Of a stretch of DNA of 64,000 nt, positions 27,097 to 35,233 are shown in pieces. A program made the position numbers and the translations under genes. The notes under the pieces were generated by a model. It did no database searches and was not told the DNA's origin. It saw only the letters and a list, made by a program, of their open reading frames with translations. Every line of letters starts with the position of its first letter. Position 1 is the stretch's first letter. This DNA is from a candidate division WOR-3 bacterium (GTDB lineage: Bacteria > Hydrothermota > Tepidihabitantia > SM23-42), in assembly GCA_029858255.1 (NCBI GenBank), contig JAOUFJ010000003.1, positions 62,001 through 126,000 of the forward strand, in the 5' to 3' direction.

Positions 27097-28155
27097 TTAC
27101 ATATACGTGATTTTTCTGAGTGCTTTTAATTTGTCGCTCTCACCTATTTTAGACCGCTTGATCGCCGATTCCAGATAGGCGATGGACTGATTATAGGTAT
27201 TTCTGTCTACTGGATATGGAAACCCATCCTTGCCGCCGTGGGCAAATGAGTATCTTGCCGGGTCGCGAAAAGACGGTCTTGTCCCGTACAATAATTCCCC
27301 TATCAGGGCCAGCGCCCTGACCGTCTTCGGTCCCACTCCGCTAACGCCGATGAGTTCCTCGAAATTGCGGGGTGATTGTTCATATGTTCTTAGAAGGATT
27401 TTATGAAAGTACTTCGGGCTTATATCCAACGCCAATACAGGATGTCGGCGTGGCATCTTCAGGATTTTTTCGGCTTCCTTGATCGTTTTATCGGGATTTT
27501 CTCTGGCAATCTCAGTAACACTCTCACGCGATCCCGAGCTCTCCACTGCAACCATGTTGAGGGCATCCTGATTCCGGTCGCAGCAAACCGCCGCATGTGG
27601 TTCATTTACATACGATCTAAGATCCAAGGAAAGCCAATGGTAACGGCGGGCATAGCGATTATCAGGATTCATTCCCTGTTGCACAACGCTCCAAGCACCA
27701 TCAGCAGTGAAAATGAACAGGTGATGGTAAAGATTATAACCATCCTGGACACAGGAATTGTCCACCTTTGCCGATGTTTTTGACGCATGAATCAGACTAT
27801 CACCATCGAGCGATATCGCATTGGCAACCTCCTGAATCTGGAGCGGTGTCTTACGAGACGCTCCACCCTTTCCGCCACAAAAAAACAATCCCAGTTCACG
27901 ACTGATTTCCCTCGTCCCCTCCTTCATTGCTCCACATACGGTCGTGGTCAACCCTGATGAGTGCCAGTCAAAGCCAAGCACAGAGCCGAAAGCCTGGAAC
28001 CAGAACGGATCTGACACACGACGCATGAATTCATGACCGCCCTGTTCAATTACTATGGTCTCTATGATGGCTCCGGCAAGTTTTGCCATCTTGGCAAAGA
28101 GCCATTTAGGCGCGCGTCCGTGATGCAAGGGAAGATCAGCAGTGCCAGTACGCAT
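27097..28155 (-). CDS. DUF763 protein
   Basis: 352 residues beginning MRTGTADLPLHHGRAPKWLF, the family hallmark, with GFDWHSSGLTTTVCGAMKEG and a helix-hairpin-helix-like stretch FEELIGVSGVGPKTVRALALIGELLYG in the C-terminal third. DUF763 is known from archaea and thermophilic bacteria; the HhH suggests DNA binding, biochemical role unknown. No SD; ATG lies 6 bases after a -10 box. Confidence 0.85.
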   Translation of the reverse strand: MRTGTADLPLHHGRAPKWLFAKMAKLAGAIIETIVIEQGGHEFMRRVSDPFWFQAFGSVLGFDWHSSGLTTTVCGAMKEGTREISRELGLFFCGGKGGASRKTPLQIQEVANAISLDGDSLIHASKTSAKVDNSCVQDGYNLYHHLFIFTADGAWSVVQQGMNPDNRYARRYHWLSLDLRSYVNEPHAAVCCDRNQDALNMVAVESSGSRESVTEIARENPDKTIKEAEKILKMPRRHPVLALDISPKYFHKILLRTYEQSPRNFEELIGVSGVGPKTVRALALIGELLYGTRPSFRDPARYSFAHGGKDGFPYPVDRNTYNQSIAYLESAIKRSKIGESDKLKALRKITYM

Positions 28156-28161
28156 ATATTA

Positions 28162-28189
28162 ATGATACAGTAGTCAAGCACCTTGTCAA
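28162..28189 (-). promoter_or_regulatory. Promoter of the DUF763 gene, leaderless geometry
   Basis: Minus strand TTGACA (28189-28184), 16-base spacer, TATCAT (28167-28162), 6 bases to ATG at 28155. Confidence 0.66.
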
Positions 28190-28237
28190 TCACCTCAGGC
28201 ATGAGACATAACGATCGGTTTAAGTCTCACAAAACAC

Positions 28238-28265
28238 TTTACAAAAATACAAATATTACTATAAT
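28238..28265 (+). promoter_or_regulatory. Promoter of the GGDEF gene, leaderless geometry
   Basis: TTTACA (28238-28243), 16-base spacer, TATAAT (28260-28265), 7 bases to ATG at 28273. The longer in-frame start at 28183 lies upstream of the promoter. Confidence 0.68.
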
Positions 28266-28272
28266 ACTCTTA

Positions 28273-29820
28273 ATGAAAAAATACCTAATGCCGATATATG
28301 AATCCATGGTCATTATTCTTGGTATCGGGGCCCCATTGATCCTTGCTTTATTACTGCGTCCTGCTTTCCCGCCGCTGGCGGACAGCATGGTCTTTATTCT
28401 CACTTCGATCATCTGCGCGCTGGTCTACATATCCTTGAAAAACACAATACTATCCTTCGAAGTCGTAATCTATTTCTTTATCTTGTTGGTATTCGGAGGC
28501 ATAGTAGCATCTGTCATGGCGATAATCACCCTGCTGATCGTCTGGACCATAAAGAGTTTCAAGTATATACTCAGAAAGGACATCGCCGAGTTCCGGGTCA
28601 CGATCAAGACCGGGGTATACAATGCCGGTGTATACGGATTGATGTATCTCCTCGCAGGCCTATTGATGGTTAATTTCCCGCGCAGCGCACAGTGGATCCT
28701 GGCAATACCTACGATAATAATCCTCAATGAACTATTCTTCTCCATACACACGCTCCTGAAAGGACAGTCATACTGGACATATCTGAAAGAAGAGGCGCTT
28801 GTCAGTGACCTCATGGAGATGTTGATCTACCCGATCGGGATCTCAATGACACTGCTCTATGACGAGTACGGGCTTGTCTCAATAATACCGCTCGCCATAA
28901 GCATTTCGGTTTTCTCCTATATTGGATATCTGATGTCTCAATATCAGGAAAAAATGAGGCAAAGGATCACGGAAGAAGAAGACCTAAATGAGATCGCCCG
29001 TAAACTGGAAGGCATTCTGGATTTCGAATTACTGATAACTACAATATTACGAAAAGTCCATTCATTCATCCATGCCGAGGAAGTCACACTCAGACTGGAA
29101 GACCAGGAACAGGGTATTAATCTGATGCGCAACTATGATGGTACAAAGATCCGTAATCTCAATTTTGCCATTCCCCCGAAATCAATAAATGCGGTTGAGC
29201 TGCCTCTGGTAACAAGAGACCGGAACATAGGTACCCTGATCGTCAAACCACAAGAACCACTCGACAAAGAGAGCCTGGTTCTCCTTACGAACCTCGTCAA
29301 GCACATCTCACTTTGCCTTGCCAATTCAATGCTTTATAAGATTTCCATAGAGGACACCCTGACCGGACTTTATACAAGACGCTATTTCGAGCAGAAGTTA
29401 ACCGAAGGCATCGCTGAAGTTCAGCGTGATAATAGAAAACTCGCAATCGTCCTTTTTGACATAGACAACCTGAAGGACGTTAATGATCAATTGGGACATA
29501 AAATGGGTGACCACGTGCTTCGGAGCTTCTCTCAGATCCTGAAAGTCCATTCGCGCAAGCGAGACATTATCGCTCGCTGGGGTGGGGATGAGTTCGTTGC
29601 CATCATTCCGGGTGCATCAGAAGACGAAGCGCATGTTTTTGGTGAAAGAATGAAGGAACTGTTGTCAAACGAAACTTTCATCGCAGAGAACAAGAACATG
29701 AAGTGCAGCGTCTCTTACGGTTCTCTTGAGTATCACCCCAAATCGAGGATTCGCGACAGTGAAATCTTCCATGAGGTCGATAAGAGACTACTCTTAATGA
29801 AAAAAGCCGTCAACCGGTAA
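28273..29820 (+). CDS. Membrane-bound diguanylate cyclase (GGDEF)
   Basis: 515 residues: an N-terminal block of about seven membrane segments (to residue ~235), a short linker helix, a GAF-like sensor (LLITTILRKVHSFIHAEEVTLRLE...IGTLIVKPQEPLDKESLVLLTNLVKHI), and a C-terminal GGDEF domain with FDIDNLKDVND and RWGGDEF. The inhibitory I-site RxxD is present exactly five residues before GGDEF (RKRD). All catalytic residues are intact, so it should make c-di-GMP; no EAL, HD-GYP or PilZ protein is in the window. Confidence 0.92.
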   Translation: MKKYLMPIYESMVIILGIGAPLILALLLRPAFPPLADSMVFILTSIICALVYISLKNTILSFEVVIYFFILLVFGGIVASVMAIITLLIVWTIKSFKYILRKDIAEFRVTIKTGVYNAGVYGLMYLLAGLLMVNFPRSAQWILAIPTIIILNELFFSIHTLLKGQSYWTYLKEEALVSDLMEMLIYPIGISMTLLYDEYGLVSIIPLAISISVFSYIGYLMSQYQEKMRQRITEEEDLNEIARKLEGILDFELLITTILRKVHSFIHAEEVTLRLEDQEQGINLMRNYDGTKIRNLNFAIPPKSINAVELPLVTRDRNIGTLIVKPQEPLDKESLVLLTNLVKHISLCLANSMLYKISIEDTLTGLYTRRYFEQKLTEGIAEVQRDNRKLAIVLFDIDNLKDVNDQLGHKMGDHVLRSFSQILKVHSRKRDIIARWGGDEFVAIIPGASEDEAHVFGERMKELLSNETFIAENKNMKCSVSYGSLEYHPKSRIRDSEIFHEVDKRLLLMKKAVNR

Positions 29821-29908
29821 TCCAAGTTAAAACTACTTTAAAACTACTTCATAGTTTCCTTCAAAAAATCTAACGAAGAACGTGAGTCCAATCAGGGACA
29901 AGTTTCAT

Positions 29909-29964
29909 CGAAAAAACTTCCTCGGTTTTTCGCAATAGCGATGGAGAAATCCATCTGCGAAAAA
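29909..29964. repeat. Overlapping, mutually exclusive hairpins in the GGDEF-apt gap
   Basis: Stem A pairs CGAAAAAAC (29909-29917) with GGTTTTTCG (29924-29932). Stem B pairs TTTTTCGCA (29926-29934) with TGCGAAAAA (29956-29964) and encloses GATGGA-GAAA-TCCATC, a perfect 6-bp stem with a GNRA loop. A and B share bases and exclude each other. The element lies between convergent genes; it may be a terminator pair, a palindromic repeat or a small RNA. Confidence 0.5.
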
Positions 29965-30027
29965 AAATATTAGATAATGTTTTGCTGATTTGCAGTTGGG
30001 TTAATTCGACCGCTGTTCAGTGTAGCG

Positions 30028-30540
30028 TCAGTACTGCACCAGGGAAAATACCTCGTATCCCTTCAGTTTTTCGCGGCCTTTGAGGTAGGTCAAATCACTT
30101 ATGAATACACAAGCAACGATCTTGCCGCCAAGTTTCTCGACCAGCTTGCATGTCGCCTGAACCGTACCGCCAGTGGCCAGAACATCATCAAAAACCAACA
30201 CTCTTTCCCCTGAATCTATCGCATCTTTGTGGATCTCGATCGTATTCGTACCGTATTCCAGGGTGTAATCCAGAGCAACTGTCTCGGCCGGCAATTTACC
30301 CGGCTTTCTAACTGGCACAAAACCGCAATCAAGTTTGTACGCGATTACGCCGCCGAAAATATAACCGCGAGCTTCTACCGAGACTAACTTGTCAACCTGT
30401 TGGTTTTTATACTTTTCGACTATTGTATCGATAACATACTTGAAAGGTCCGGATTCTTTCAGCAGTGTAGTAATATCCCGGAACATCACTCCCTTTTGTG
30501 GAAAATCCGGAATGTCACGGATATACTTCTTCAGATCCAT
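30028..30540 (-). CDS. apt: Adenine phosphoribosyltransferase
   Basis: Salvages adenine with PRPP to AMP. 170 residues, normal length. IRDIPDFPQKGVMFRDITTLL at the N-terminus, VSVEARGYIFGGVIAYKL, KPGKLP and the PRPP loop VLVFDDVLATGGT are all present. ATG at 30540 with AAAGGAGG upstream. Third gene of an operon with the LOG-like and acylphosphatase genes, after a 68-base gap. Confidence 0.95.
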   Translation of the reverse strand: MDLKKYIRDIPDFPQKGVMFRDITTLLKESGPFKYVIDTIVEKYKNQQVDKLVSVEARGYIFGGVIAYKLDCGFVPVRKPGKLPAETVALDYTLEYGTNTIEIHKDAIDSGERVLVFDDVLATGGTVQATCKLVEKLGGKIVACVFISDLTYLKGREKLKGYEVFSLVQY

Positions 30541-30608
30541 CACGCCTCCTTTATCTCAACTCGCCTTGAATTGCCTTCAACTACCAAAAATTGCTTCATG
30601 TGTCATTT

Positions 30609-30878
30609 TTAATTTTGCAGCCGGAATTCGGTGAATCCAGAATCTCTCTCTGACCACTTCACTTTGACGCCGGTCACGTGAGCCGAAACAGGACCGATCT
30701 TTAGATGGTCGATAAAATCTTTGATTATACCCTTACCACCCTCAGCAACAACTTCAACTGTTCCATCCGGCATATTTCTTACATAACCCTTTACATCATA
30801 CAAACGAGCCTGGTTCATGACAAAAAACCTGTAACCGACCCCCTGCACAACACCTTGAACAATGATTTCTGCTTTCAT
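30609..30878 (-). CDS. acyP: Acylphosphatase
   Basis: Hydrolyses acyl phosphates. 89 residues with the catalytic signature VVQGVGYRFF (phosphate-binding Arg) and GYVRNMPDGTVEVVAEG (catalytic Asn). ATG overlaps the upstream stop (ATGA), so translation is coupled to the LOG-like gene. Confidence 0.93.
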   Translation of the reverse strand: MKAEIIVQGVVQGVGYRFFVMNQARLYDVKGYVRNMPDGTVEVVAEGGKGIIKDFIDHLKIGPVSAHVTGVKVKWSERDSGFTEFRLQN

Positions 30879-31333
30879 TCTGATATCGCCTTGAATGCAC
30901 GTTCAACGGCATCGGCAGCATTTTTAGCATTTATTATCGGTGCTTCTATGCGCCAGGTATCAATACCAATTACCGGCACATTATACATCAGGCAAAATGC
31001 GATCTCGGTCAATGTCCCGTACTTACCGTCTATGGCAATCGCGCAGTCACACGTGCGGGCGATGATGAAGTTACGCGCTTGACCCATACCGGTGACGATC
31101 GGAATATCAACGTAGGGATTAGCGCTTGCCTTTTCGGCCGTCGGCAAAATACCGATGACCACACCCTCTGACTGACTTGCACCCTTCGAAGCCGCGGCCA
31201 TGATCCCGCCCATGCCTCCGGTTATCAGAATTGCGCCGCGCTTAGCGACGAGGGAGCCGACCTCTTCGGCGATCTTGAGGTGTTCCTCACTCGCCTCTGA
31301 TCCACCGATCACTGCTATGATCTTTCGTTTCAT
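30875..31333 (-). CDS. TIGR00725-type LOG/DprA-like nucleotide-binding protein
   Basis: 152 residues with a Rossmann-like fold: IAVIGGSEA, ILITGGMGGIMAAASKGA, GQARNFIIARTCDCAIAI and YGTLTEIAFCLMYNVPVIGI, a variant of the PGGxGTxxE motif of LOG proteins (lysine decarboxylase-like phosphoribohydrolases). With apt downstream, a nucleotide-base salvage or hydrolysis role is plausible. TAAACT lies 5 bases before the ATG, like the leaderless promoters, but the -35 box is poor. Confidence 0.85.
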   Translation of the reverse strand: MKRKIIAVIGGSEASEEHLKIAEEVGSLVAKRGAILITGGMGGIMAAASKGASQSEGVVIGILPTAEKASANPYVDIPIVTGMGQARNFIIARTCDCAIAIDGKYGTLTEIAFCLMYNVPVIGIDTWRIEAPIINAKNAADAVERAFKAISE

Positions 31334-31424
31334 GGACTAGTTTAGTGTATTGATCTTCCGGTTATTAACACCACTGCTAACTTCTCAACTCAAAGCTTAT
31401 CGACACGTCCCCCATCTCCGTCAC

Positions 31425-31461
31425 GAATTCTGTACAAATCTCTGATTTGTCCACAGAATTC
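31425..31461. repeat. Long imperfect hairpin
   Basis: GAATTCTGT (31425-31433) pairs with ACAGAATTC (31453-31461); inside, ACAAATC pairs with GATTTGT around a TCT loop, giving 16 bp with a 2-base bulge. No gene nearby reads into it. Confidence 0.6.
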
Positions 31462-31490
31462 AGTGTCCCGAAATCCCATAGGGATGAGGG

Positions 31491-31545
31491 GATCTCCCCG
31501 TCTCTGCGTCTCCGTTTCACCGTATCTCCCTGTCTCCGTGTCTCA
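31491..31545. repeat. GTCTC/GAGAC low-complexity tract
   Basis: Degenerate tandem of TCTCCGT/GTCTC words (AGAC/GGAGA on the other strand). No ORF support. Confidence 0.5.
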
Positions 31546-31548
31546 AAC

Positions 31549-31566
31549 TCGGGGCGGTGGGATTTG
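31549..31566 (-). repeat. Duplicated 3' end of tRNA-Pro
   Basis: TCGGGGCGGTGGGATTTG is identical to 31712-31729, the discriminator, 3' acceptor strand and part of the T arm of tRNA-Pro. The copy lies 163 bases downstream of the tRNA in its own orientation. Consistent with an att-type duplication or a decayed tRNA copy. A second hairpin (CGCAAAA...TTTTGCG around CGAAATC-TGC-GATTTCG, 31570-31606) follows. Confidence 0.6.
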
Positions 31567-31711
31567 TCCCGCAAAAACCGAAATCTGCGATTTCGTTGAT
31601 TTTGCGAGGATCCCGTTTCATCAATCAAGTAAATAAGGTGAAGGAAACGGGGAACCCACGACTCAGATTTCGTTCGTGCAACCTTCCAAAGATCCTGCTT
31701 ATGCATATCGA

Positions 31712-31785
31712 TCGGGGCGGTGGGATTTGAACCCACGACCTCATGGTCCCGAACCATGCGCGCTAAACCACTGCGCCACGCCCCG
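31712..31785 (-). tRNA. tRNA-Pro (CGG)
   Basis: 74-base cloverleaf on the minus strand: acceptor CGGGGCG/CGCCCCG, anticodon stem CATGG/CCATG with loop TTCGGGA (anticodon CGG), T loop TTCAAAT, discriminator A, no encoded CCA. The mature 5' end touches the pcm stop codon with no base between, so it is probably cut out of the pcm transcript. Confidence 0.94.
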
Positions 31786-32439
31786 TTATTCTTTCCAACC
31801 TTGTTTGCCAAGTAACGGTACAAAGGTGCACTCAAATATTTCCTTGCGGAATATTCTTCCCCTTTGTTTTGTCACTAGATTCAACGTCTGGTATAGCTCG
31901 CTGCCGACCGGAATGACCAGTCTACCCTTCTCAGCCAACTGGTCGATCAAAGCATTCGGCACTTCAGGAGCTCCAGCAGTTACTATTATACCATCATAAG
32001 GAGCATACTGAGGCCAACCAAGACTGCCGTCTCCGGTCATAAAAGCTATGTTCTTGAAACCCAATCTGTCCAGTTTATCCCGCGCACTTTCCTTCAGTGC
32101 AGACAGCCTTTCGATCGTGTACACCATCTTAGATAACAGCGCAAGAATCGCGGTCTGGTAACCAGAACCAGTGCCGATCTCGAGGACCGCATCGCCAGGT
32201 TTCAGTTCCAGCAATTCGGTCATCACCGCAACCATGTAGGGCTGCGATATCGTCTGCCCGTGACCGACCGAAAGCGGATAGTCATTATATGCCTGGTGCA
32301 CGTAGATATTATCAACGAAGAAATGCCTGGGCACACACATCATGGCGTCGATCACTCTCGCGTCTTCGACGCCACGGGCGACAATCTGTTCCTTTACCAT
32401 TCTTTCCCGCTCGTGCCGCCATTCCTGGGTCTCGATCAT
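31786..32439 (-). CDS. pcm: Protein-L-isoaspartate O-methyltransferase
   Basis: Repairs isoaspartyl residues in aged proteins using SAM. 217 residues: PRHFFVDNIYVHQAYNDYPLSVGHGQTISQPYMVAVMTELL is the family substrate region, VLEIGTGSGYQTAILA is SAM motif I, and IIVTAGAPEVPNALIDQL follows. No SD; ATG lies 9 bases after a -10 box. Sits behind surE, as often seen in other bacteria, but has its own promoter. Confidence 0.94.
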   Translation of the reverse strand: MIETQEWRHERERMVKEQIVARGVEDARVIDAMMCVPRHFFVDNIYVHQAYNDYPLSVGHGQTISQPYMVAVMTELLELKPGDAVLEIGTGSGYQTAILALLSKMVYTIERLSALKESARDKLDRLGFKNIAFMTGDGSLGWPQYAPYDGIIVTAGAPEVPNALIDQLAEKGRLVIPVGSELYQTLNLVTKQRGRIFRKEIFECTFVPLLGKQGWKE

Positions 32440-32448
32440 CGTCCCATT

Positions 32449-32476
32449 AGAATAACCGAAAAGACGCGAAAGTCAA
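32449..32476 (-). promoter_or_regulatory. Promoter of pcm / tRNA-Pro
   Basis: Minus strand TTGACT (32476-32471), 16-base spacer, TATTCT (32454-32449), 9 bases to ATG at 32439. Confidence 0.62.
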
Positions 32477-32525
32477 TGCCGATTTGGAAATCAATCCTCG
32501 ACATGTCCATCCAACGGCTTCCAAC

Positions 32526-33266
32526 CTACCCGGATTTTCCTCCGATATAGCCGTCCAGGTTCTGCATTATATCATAGTCAGTCAAATCCAATTTCAATGG
32601 TGTGATCGAAACATAATGCTTGTCGATGGCCTTGAAATCGGTGTCATTATCCGCCCGGTACGACAGCACACCATCAATAATAGAATATATGACGTTTTTC
32701 TTCTCTCTATCCCTTATCACCTTGTCTTTGTATATACGCTTCCCCATACGCGTTATTTTTTCACCCTTGATCTTACCGCTCGGTATATTGACGTTAAGAA
32801 TAATATCGTTCCTGTCCGACGCGAGGACACGGCCGATCAGGTCACGGGAATATTTGACTGCGTTCACAAAATCGCACGAAGCATCGACCGCGATCGAAAT
32901 CGCCAGCGATCTTATTCCCATACTCGCACCCTGCAAAGCCGCGGCGACTGTCCCGGAATAGAATACATCGCTGCCCATGTTCGGCCCGTGGTTTATCCCG
33001 GAAACAACGAGGTCTATTTTCATGCCTATCAAGTCGTGATATGCCAGAAGCACGCAGTCAGTAGGCGTGCCGGCAACAATGTAGAAATTCTCATGAAGCT
33101 TTTCAACTCTTATCGGCTTTCTCAGCGTCAGTGAATGACTTGCCCCGCTCTGCTGCGTACTCGGTGCCACGACCATGACGGTGTAATCTTTCTTCAGTTC
33201 CTTGTACAGTGCTTGGAGACCAGCAGCATCATAACCATCGTCATTGGTCAACAATATCAACGCCAT
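32526..33266 (-). CDS. surE: 5'/3'-nucleotidase SurE
   Basis: Metal-dependent nucleoside monophosphatase, survival protein. 246 residues with the metal site LLTNDDGYDAAG, VAPSTQQSGASHSLT, SGINHGPNMGSDVFYSGTVAAA. Its ATG overlaps the end of the GT2 gene by 10 bases, so the two form an operon. Confidence 0.95.
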   Translation of the reverse strand: MALILLTNDDGYDAAGLQALYKELKKDYTVMVVAPSTQQSGASHSLTLRKPIRVEKLHENFYIVAGTPTDCVLLAYHDLIGMKIDLVVSGINHGPNMGSDVFYSGTVAAALQGASMGIRSLAISIAVDASCDFVNAVKYSRDLIGRVLASDRNDIILNVNIPSGKIKGEKITRMGKRIYKDKVIRDREKKNVIYSIIDGVLSYRADNDTDFKAIDKHYVSITPLKLDLTDYDIMQNLDGYIGGKSG

Positions 33267-33931
33267 AAAAACCTCACTGCCATAGTTATAAACCGTACCG
33301 TATCGACCATGGGGCTGATGTGACTCTTTTCACTGCCATATATCGTGCTGACCGGTACAAAGCCGATTCTGAATTTCTTCCTGGCTGCCTCTATCACCAT
33401 TTCCGATTCGATCTCATATTTATTTGTCCTCAATTCTATCTCATCAAATATTTTCAAGTCTATGTACCTGAAACCGCACTGAACATCTGTCGTTCGCACG
33501 CCGGACAGTAACGATACAACAAGATTCACAGTTCGATTTGTCAGCAGCCTGTCCAGGGGCATGTGTTTGAATATATTTTCACGTTCTCCGATTGTTATGT
33601 CATAGCGACCGTTTATTTCCAGGAAAGAATCTATTTCCGATACTTTATGCTGCGCATCGGCGTCGATCACAAAAATCTTTTTGATGTGGCTCTTCCGTGC
33701 AAGATTGAAACCATTTCTCAACGCCGCACCCTTACCAAGGTTCTGTTCATGTTTCAGCAGATTTACACCTTGCTTCTTTGTCAGTTCTTCAGTCCTGTCT
33801 GACGAACCATCATTAACCACGATTATGTTGTCCCTGCTGAATCCATAATTAACTAGATCGTTTATCACCGTGCTTATGGTCTTTTCGGCATTAAATGCTG
33901 GAATTACAGCACCGATATCTCTCAAATCCAC
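33257..33931 (-). CDS. Family 2 glycosyltransferase (DPM1-like)
   Basis: 224 residues, single soluble GT-A domain: VIPAFNAEKTI, VVNDGSSDRTEE, NLGKGAALRNGF and the metal-binding IDADAQH, then QCGFRYIDLKIF. Similar to polyprenyl-phosphate mannosyl/glucosyltransferases without a membrane domain. The start is GTG at 33931, 5 bases after a -10 box and with no SD; the longer reading from 33985 would begin upstream of the promoter. Confidence 0.87.
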   Translation of the reverse strand: MDLRDIGAVIPAFNAEKTISTVINDLVNYGFSRDNIIVVNDGSSDRTEELTKKQGVNLLKHEQNLGKGAALRNGFNLARKSHIKKIFVIDADAQHKVSEIDSFLEINGRYDITIGERENIFKHMPLDRLLTNRTVNLVVSLLSGVRTTDVQCGFRYIDLKIFDEIELRTNKYEIESEMVIEAARKKFRIGFVPVSTIYGSEKSHISPMVDTVRFITMAVRFLWR

Positions 33932-33936
33932 GATCA

Positions 33937-33964
33937 ATTTTACTGCTGTACAGGAAGAAGTCAA
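33937..33964 (-). promoter_or_regulatory. Promoter of GT2-surE, leaderless geometry
   Basis: Minus strand TTGACT (33964-33959), 16-base spacer, TAAAAT (33942-33937), 5 bases to GTG at 33931. Confidence 0.7.
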
Positions 33965-34086
33965 GCGACCAATATATACGGTCATATCAAAAGGGACGCG
34001 TCTCCCGTCAGGTCATTACCCTTCGAGCTCGCCGAGAAGTAATAATCCACATCTAACACCATGCTGTCGAACCACGATTTACCGTA

Positions 34087-34114
34087 TTGACTTAAAACCT
34101 GTGTCGGATAGAAT
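34087..34114 (+). promoter_or_regulatory. Promoter of purN, leaderless geometry
   Basis: TTGACT (34087-34092), 16-base spacer, TAGAAT (34109-34114), 5 bases to ATG at 34120. Confidence 0.74.
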
Positions 34115-34119
34115 AATCC

Positions 34120-34731
34120 ATGAAGAATATTGCTGTGCTGGCTTCAGGAAGGGGCTCCAATTTAGAGGCAATAATCAAAAGCATTGAGAACGGGACGCTA
34201 CAGGCGAATCTCGCCTGCGTGATCAGCGATAACAAAGATGCGCGGGCCCTGCAGATCGCCCGAGACCATGGATTCAAGGCAATATGGCTGGACCCCGGGC
34301 CGAAAAAGACCTGGCTGTTGCCTGAGTTCGAAGAAAATTACGTGAAGACGCTGCAGGAACATAAGGTAGATCTGATCTGCCTTGCCGGTTTCATGCGGGT
34401 CATAAAGAAACCTTTGCTAGAAGCGTTCAAAGGCAGGATCCTTAACATACATCCGGCATTGTTGCCTTCCTTTCCTGGACTCGACGTGCAGCGAAAAGCG
34501 CTCGAATACGGCGTGAAGTTCTCCGGATGCACGGTTCATTTCGTAAACGAAGATGTTGATGCGGGTGCTATCATAACCCAAGCCGCAGTGCCGGTGCTTG
34601 ATGACGATACACCTGAAACACTCGCCGCGCGGATACTGAAAGAAGAACACCGTATCTACACCGAAGCCATCAACATCATCGTATCGGGTAAATATAGGAT
34701 TGAAGGTAGAAGAGTAATAAAAACTGGTTAA
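34120..34731 (+). CDS. purN: Phosphoribosylglycinamide formyltransferase
   Basis: Folate-dependent formylation of GAR in purine synthesis. 203 residues: IAVLASGRGSNLEAI binds GAR phosphate; LAGFMRVIKKPLLEAFKGRILNIHPALLPSFPG carries catalytic Asn and His; GCTVHFVNEDVDAGAII contains the catalytic Asp. Complete and normal length. Not linked to other pur genes; purF and purC are elsewhere in the window. Confidence 0.95.
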   Translation: MKNIAVLASGRGSNLEAIIKSIENGTLQANLACVISDNKDARALQIARDHGFKAIWLDPGPKKTWLLPEFEENYVKTLQEHKVDLICLAGFMRVIKKPLLEAFKGRILNIHPALLPSFPGLDVQRKALEYGVKFSGCTVHFVNEDVDAGAIITQAAVPVLDDDTPETLAARILKEEHRIYTEAINIIVSGKYRIEGRRVIKTG

Positions 34732-34826
34732 AGGGTTGAGGTTGGGATGCTGGAAAAGCACGAGTCCGTCATTCCTCAGTTGTATTCCAGCTTCCAAATC
34801 ATTCAGCCACAGACGAGGTTGTCATA

Positions 34827-34900
34827 GGGCGGTTAGCTCAGTTGGTTAGAGCGTCGGTCTCACATACCGAAGGTCACCGGTTCAAATCCAGTACCGCCCA
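34827..34900 (+). tRNA. tRNA-Val (CAC)
   Basis: 74-base cloverleaf: acceptor GGGCGGT/ACCGCCC, anticodon stem TCGGT/ACCGA with loop CTCACAT (anticodon CAC), T loop TTCAAAT, discriminator A, no encoded CCA. No clear promoter; it lies 95 bases after purN. Its bases 34857-34882 recur at 35752. Confidence 0.94.
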
Positions 34901-35055
34901 TGCGAAATTCACTTGCATTTGTAGTGTAATGCAAAGGTGAATTTCAGCATCCCGAGCGTTAGCGAGGGGAGCAAATTCGATCATTAGTTTCAGCATCCCG
35001 AGTCCGCCGGCAATTATGCGGACGAGGGGATTTTTGTTCATACGGAGAACTGATC

Positions 35056-35232
35056 ATGGTAGACGCACACATCAGAACGGTCCAGGAACTTCTCGGACAC
35101 AAGGACATCAAAATGACGATGAGGTATAGCCATCTCTCTACCGCACACAAGCAAAACGCGGTGAGGAAATTGGATGTTTGCACAGAAAAGAAAGATGATG
35201 TAGGTATGTTGAAGGTCATAATCGGAGGATAA
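35056..35232 (+). pseudogene. C-terminal fragment of a tyrosine recombinase/integrase
   Basis: 58 codons, ending just at the SD of the next gene. HIRTVQELLGHKDIKMTMRY followed by SHLS contains the conserved LGHxxIxMTxRYxH block: second catalytic His and the nucleophile Tyr. The N-terminal core-binding domain and the first catalytic Arg are missing, and no frame upstream restores them, so the gene is truncated. Confidence 0.82.
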
Positions 35233-35233
35233 C

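Noticed and set aside
32484-33134. 216-codon plus-strand ORF opposite surE
   Set aside because: Antisense to a full, conserved surE; no signals of its own.
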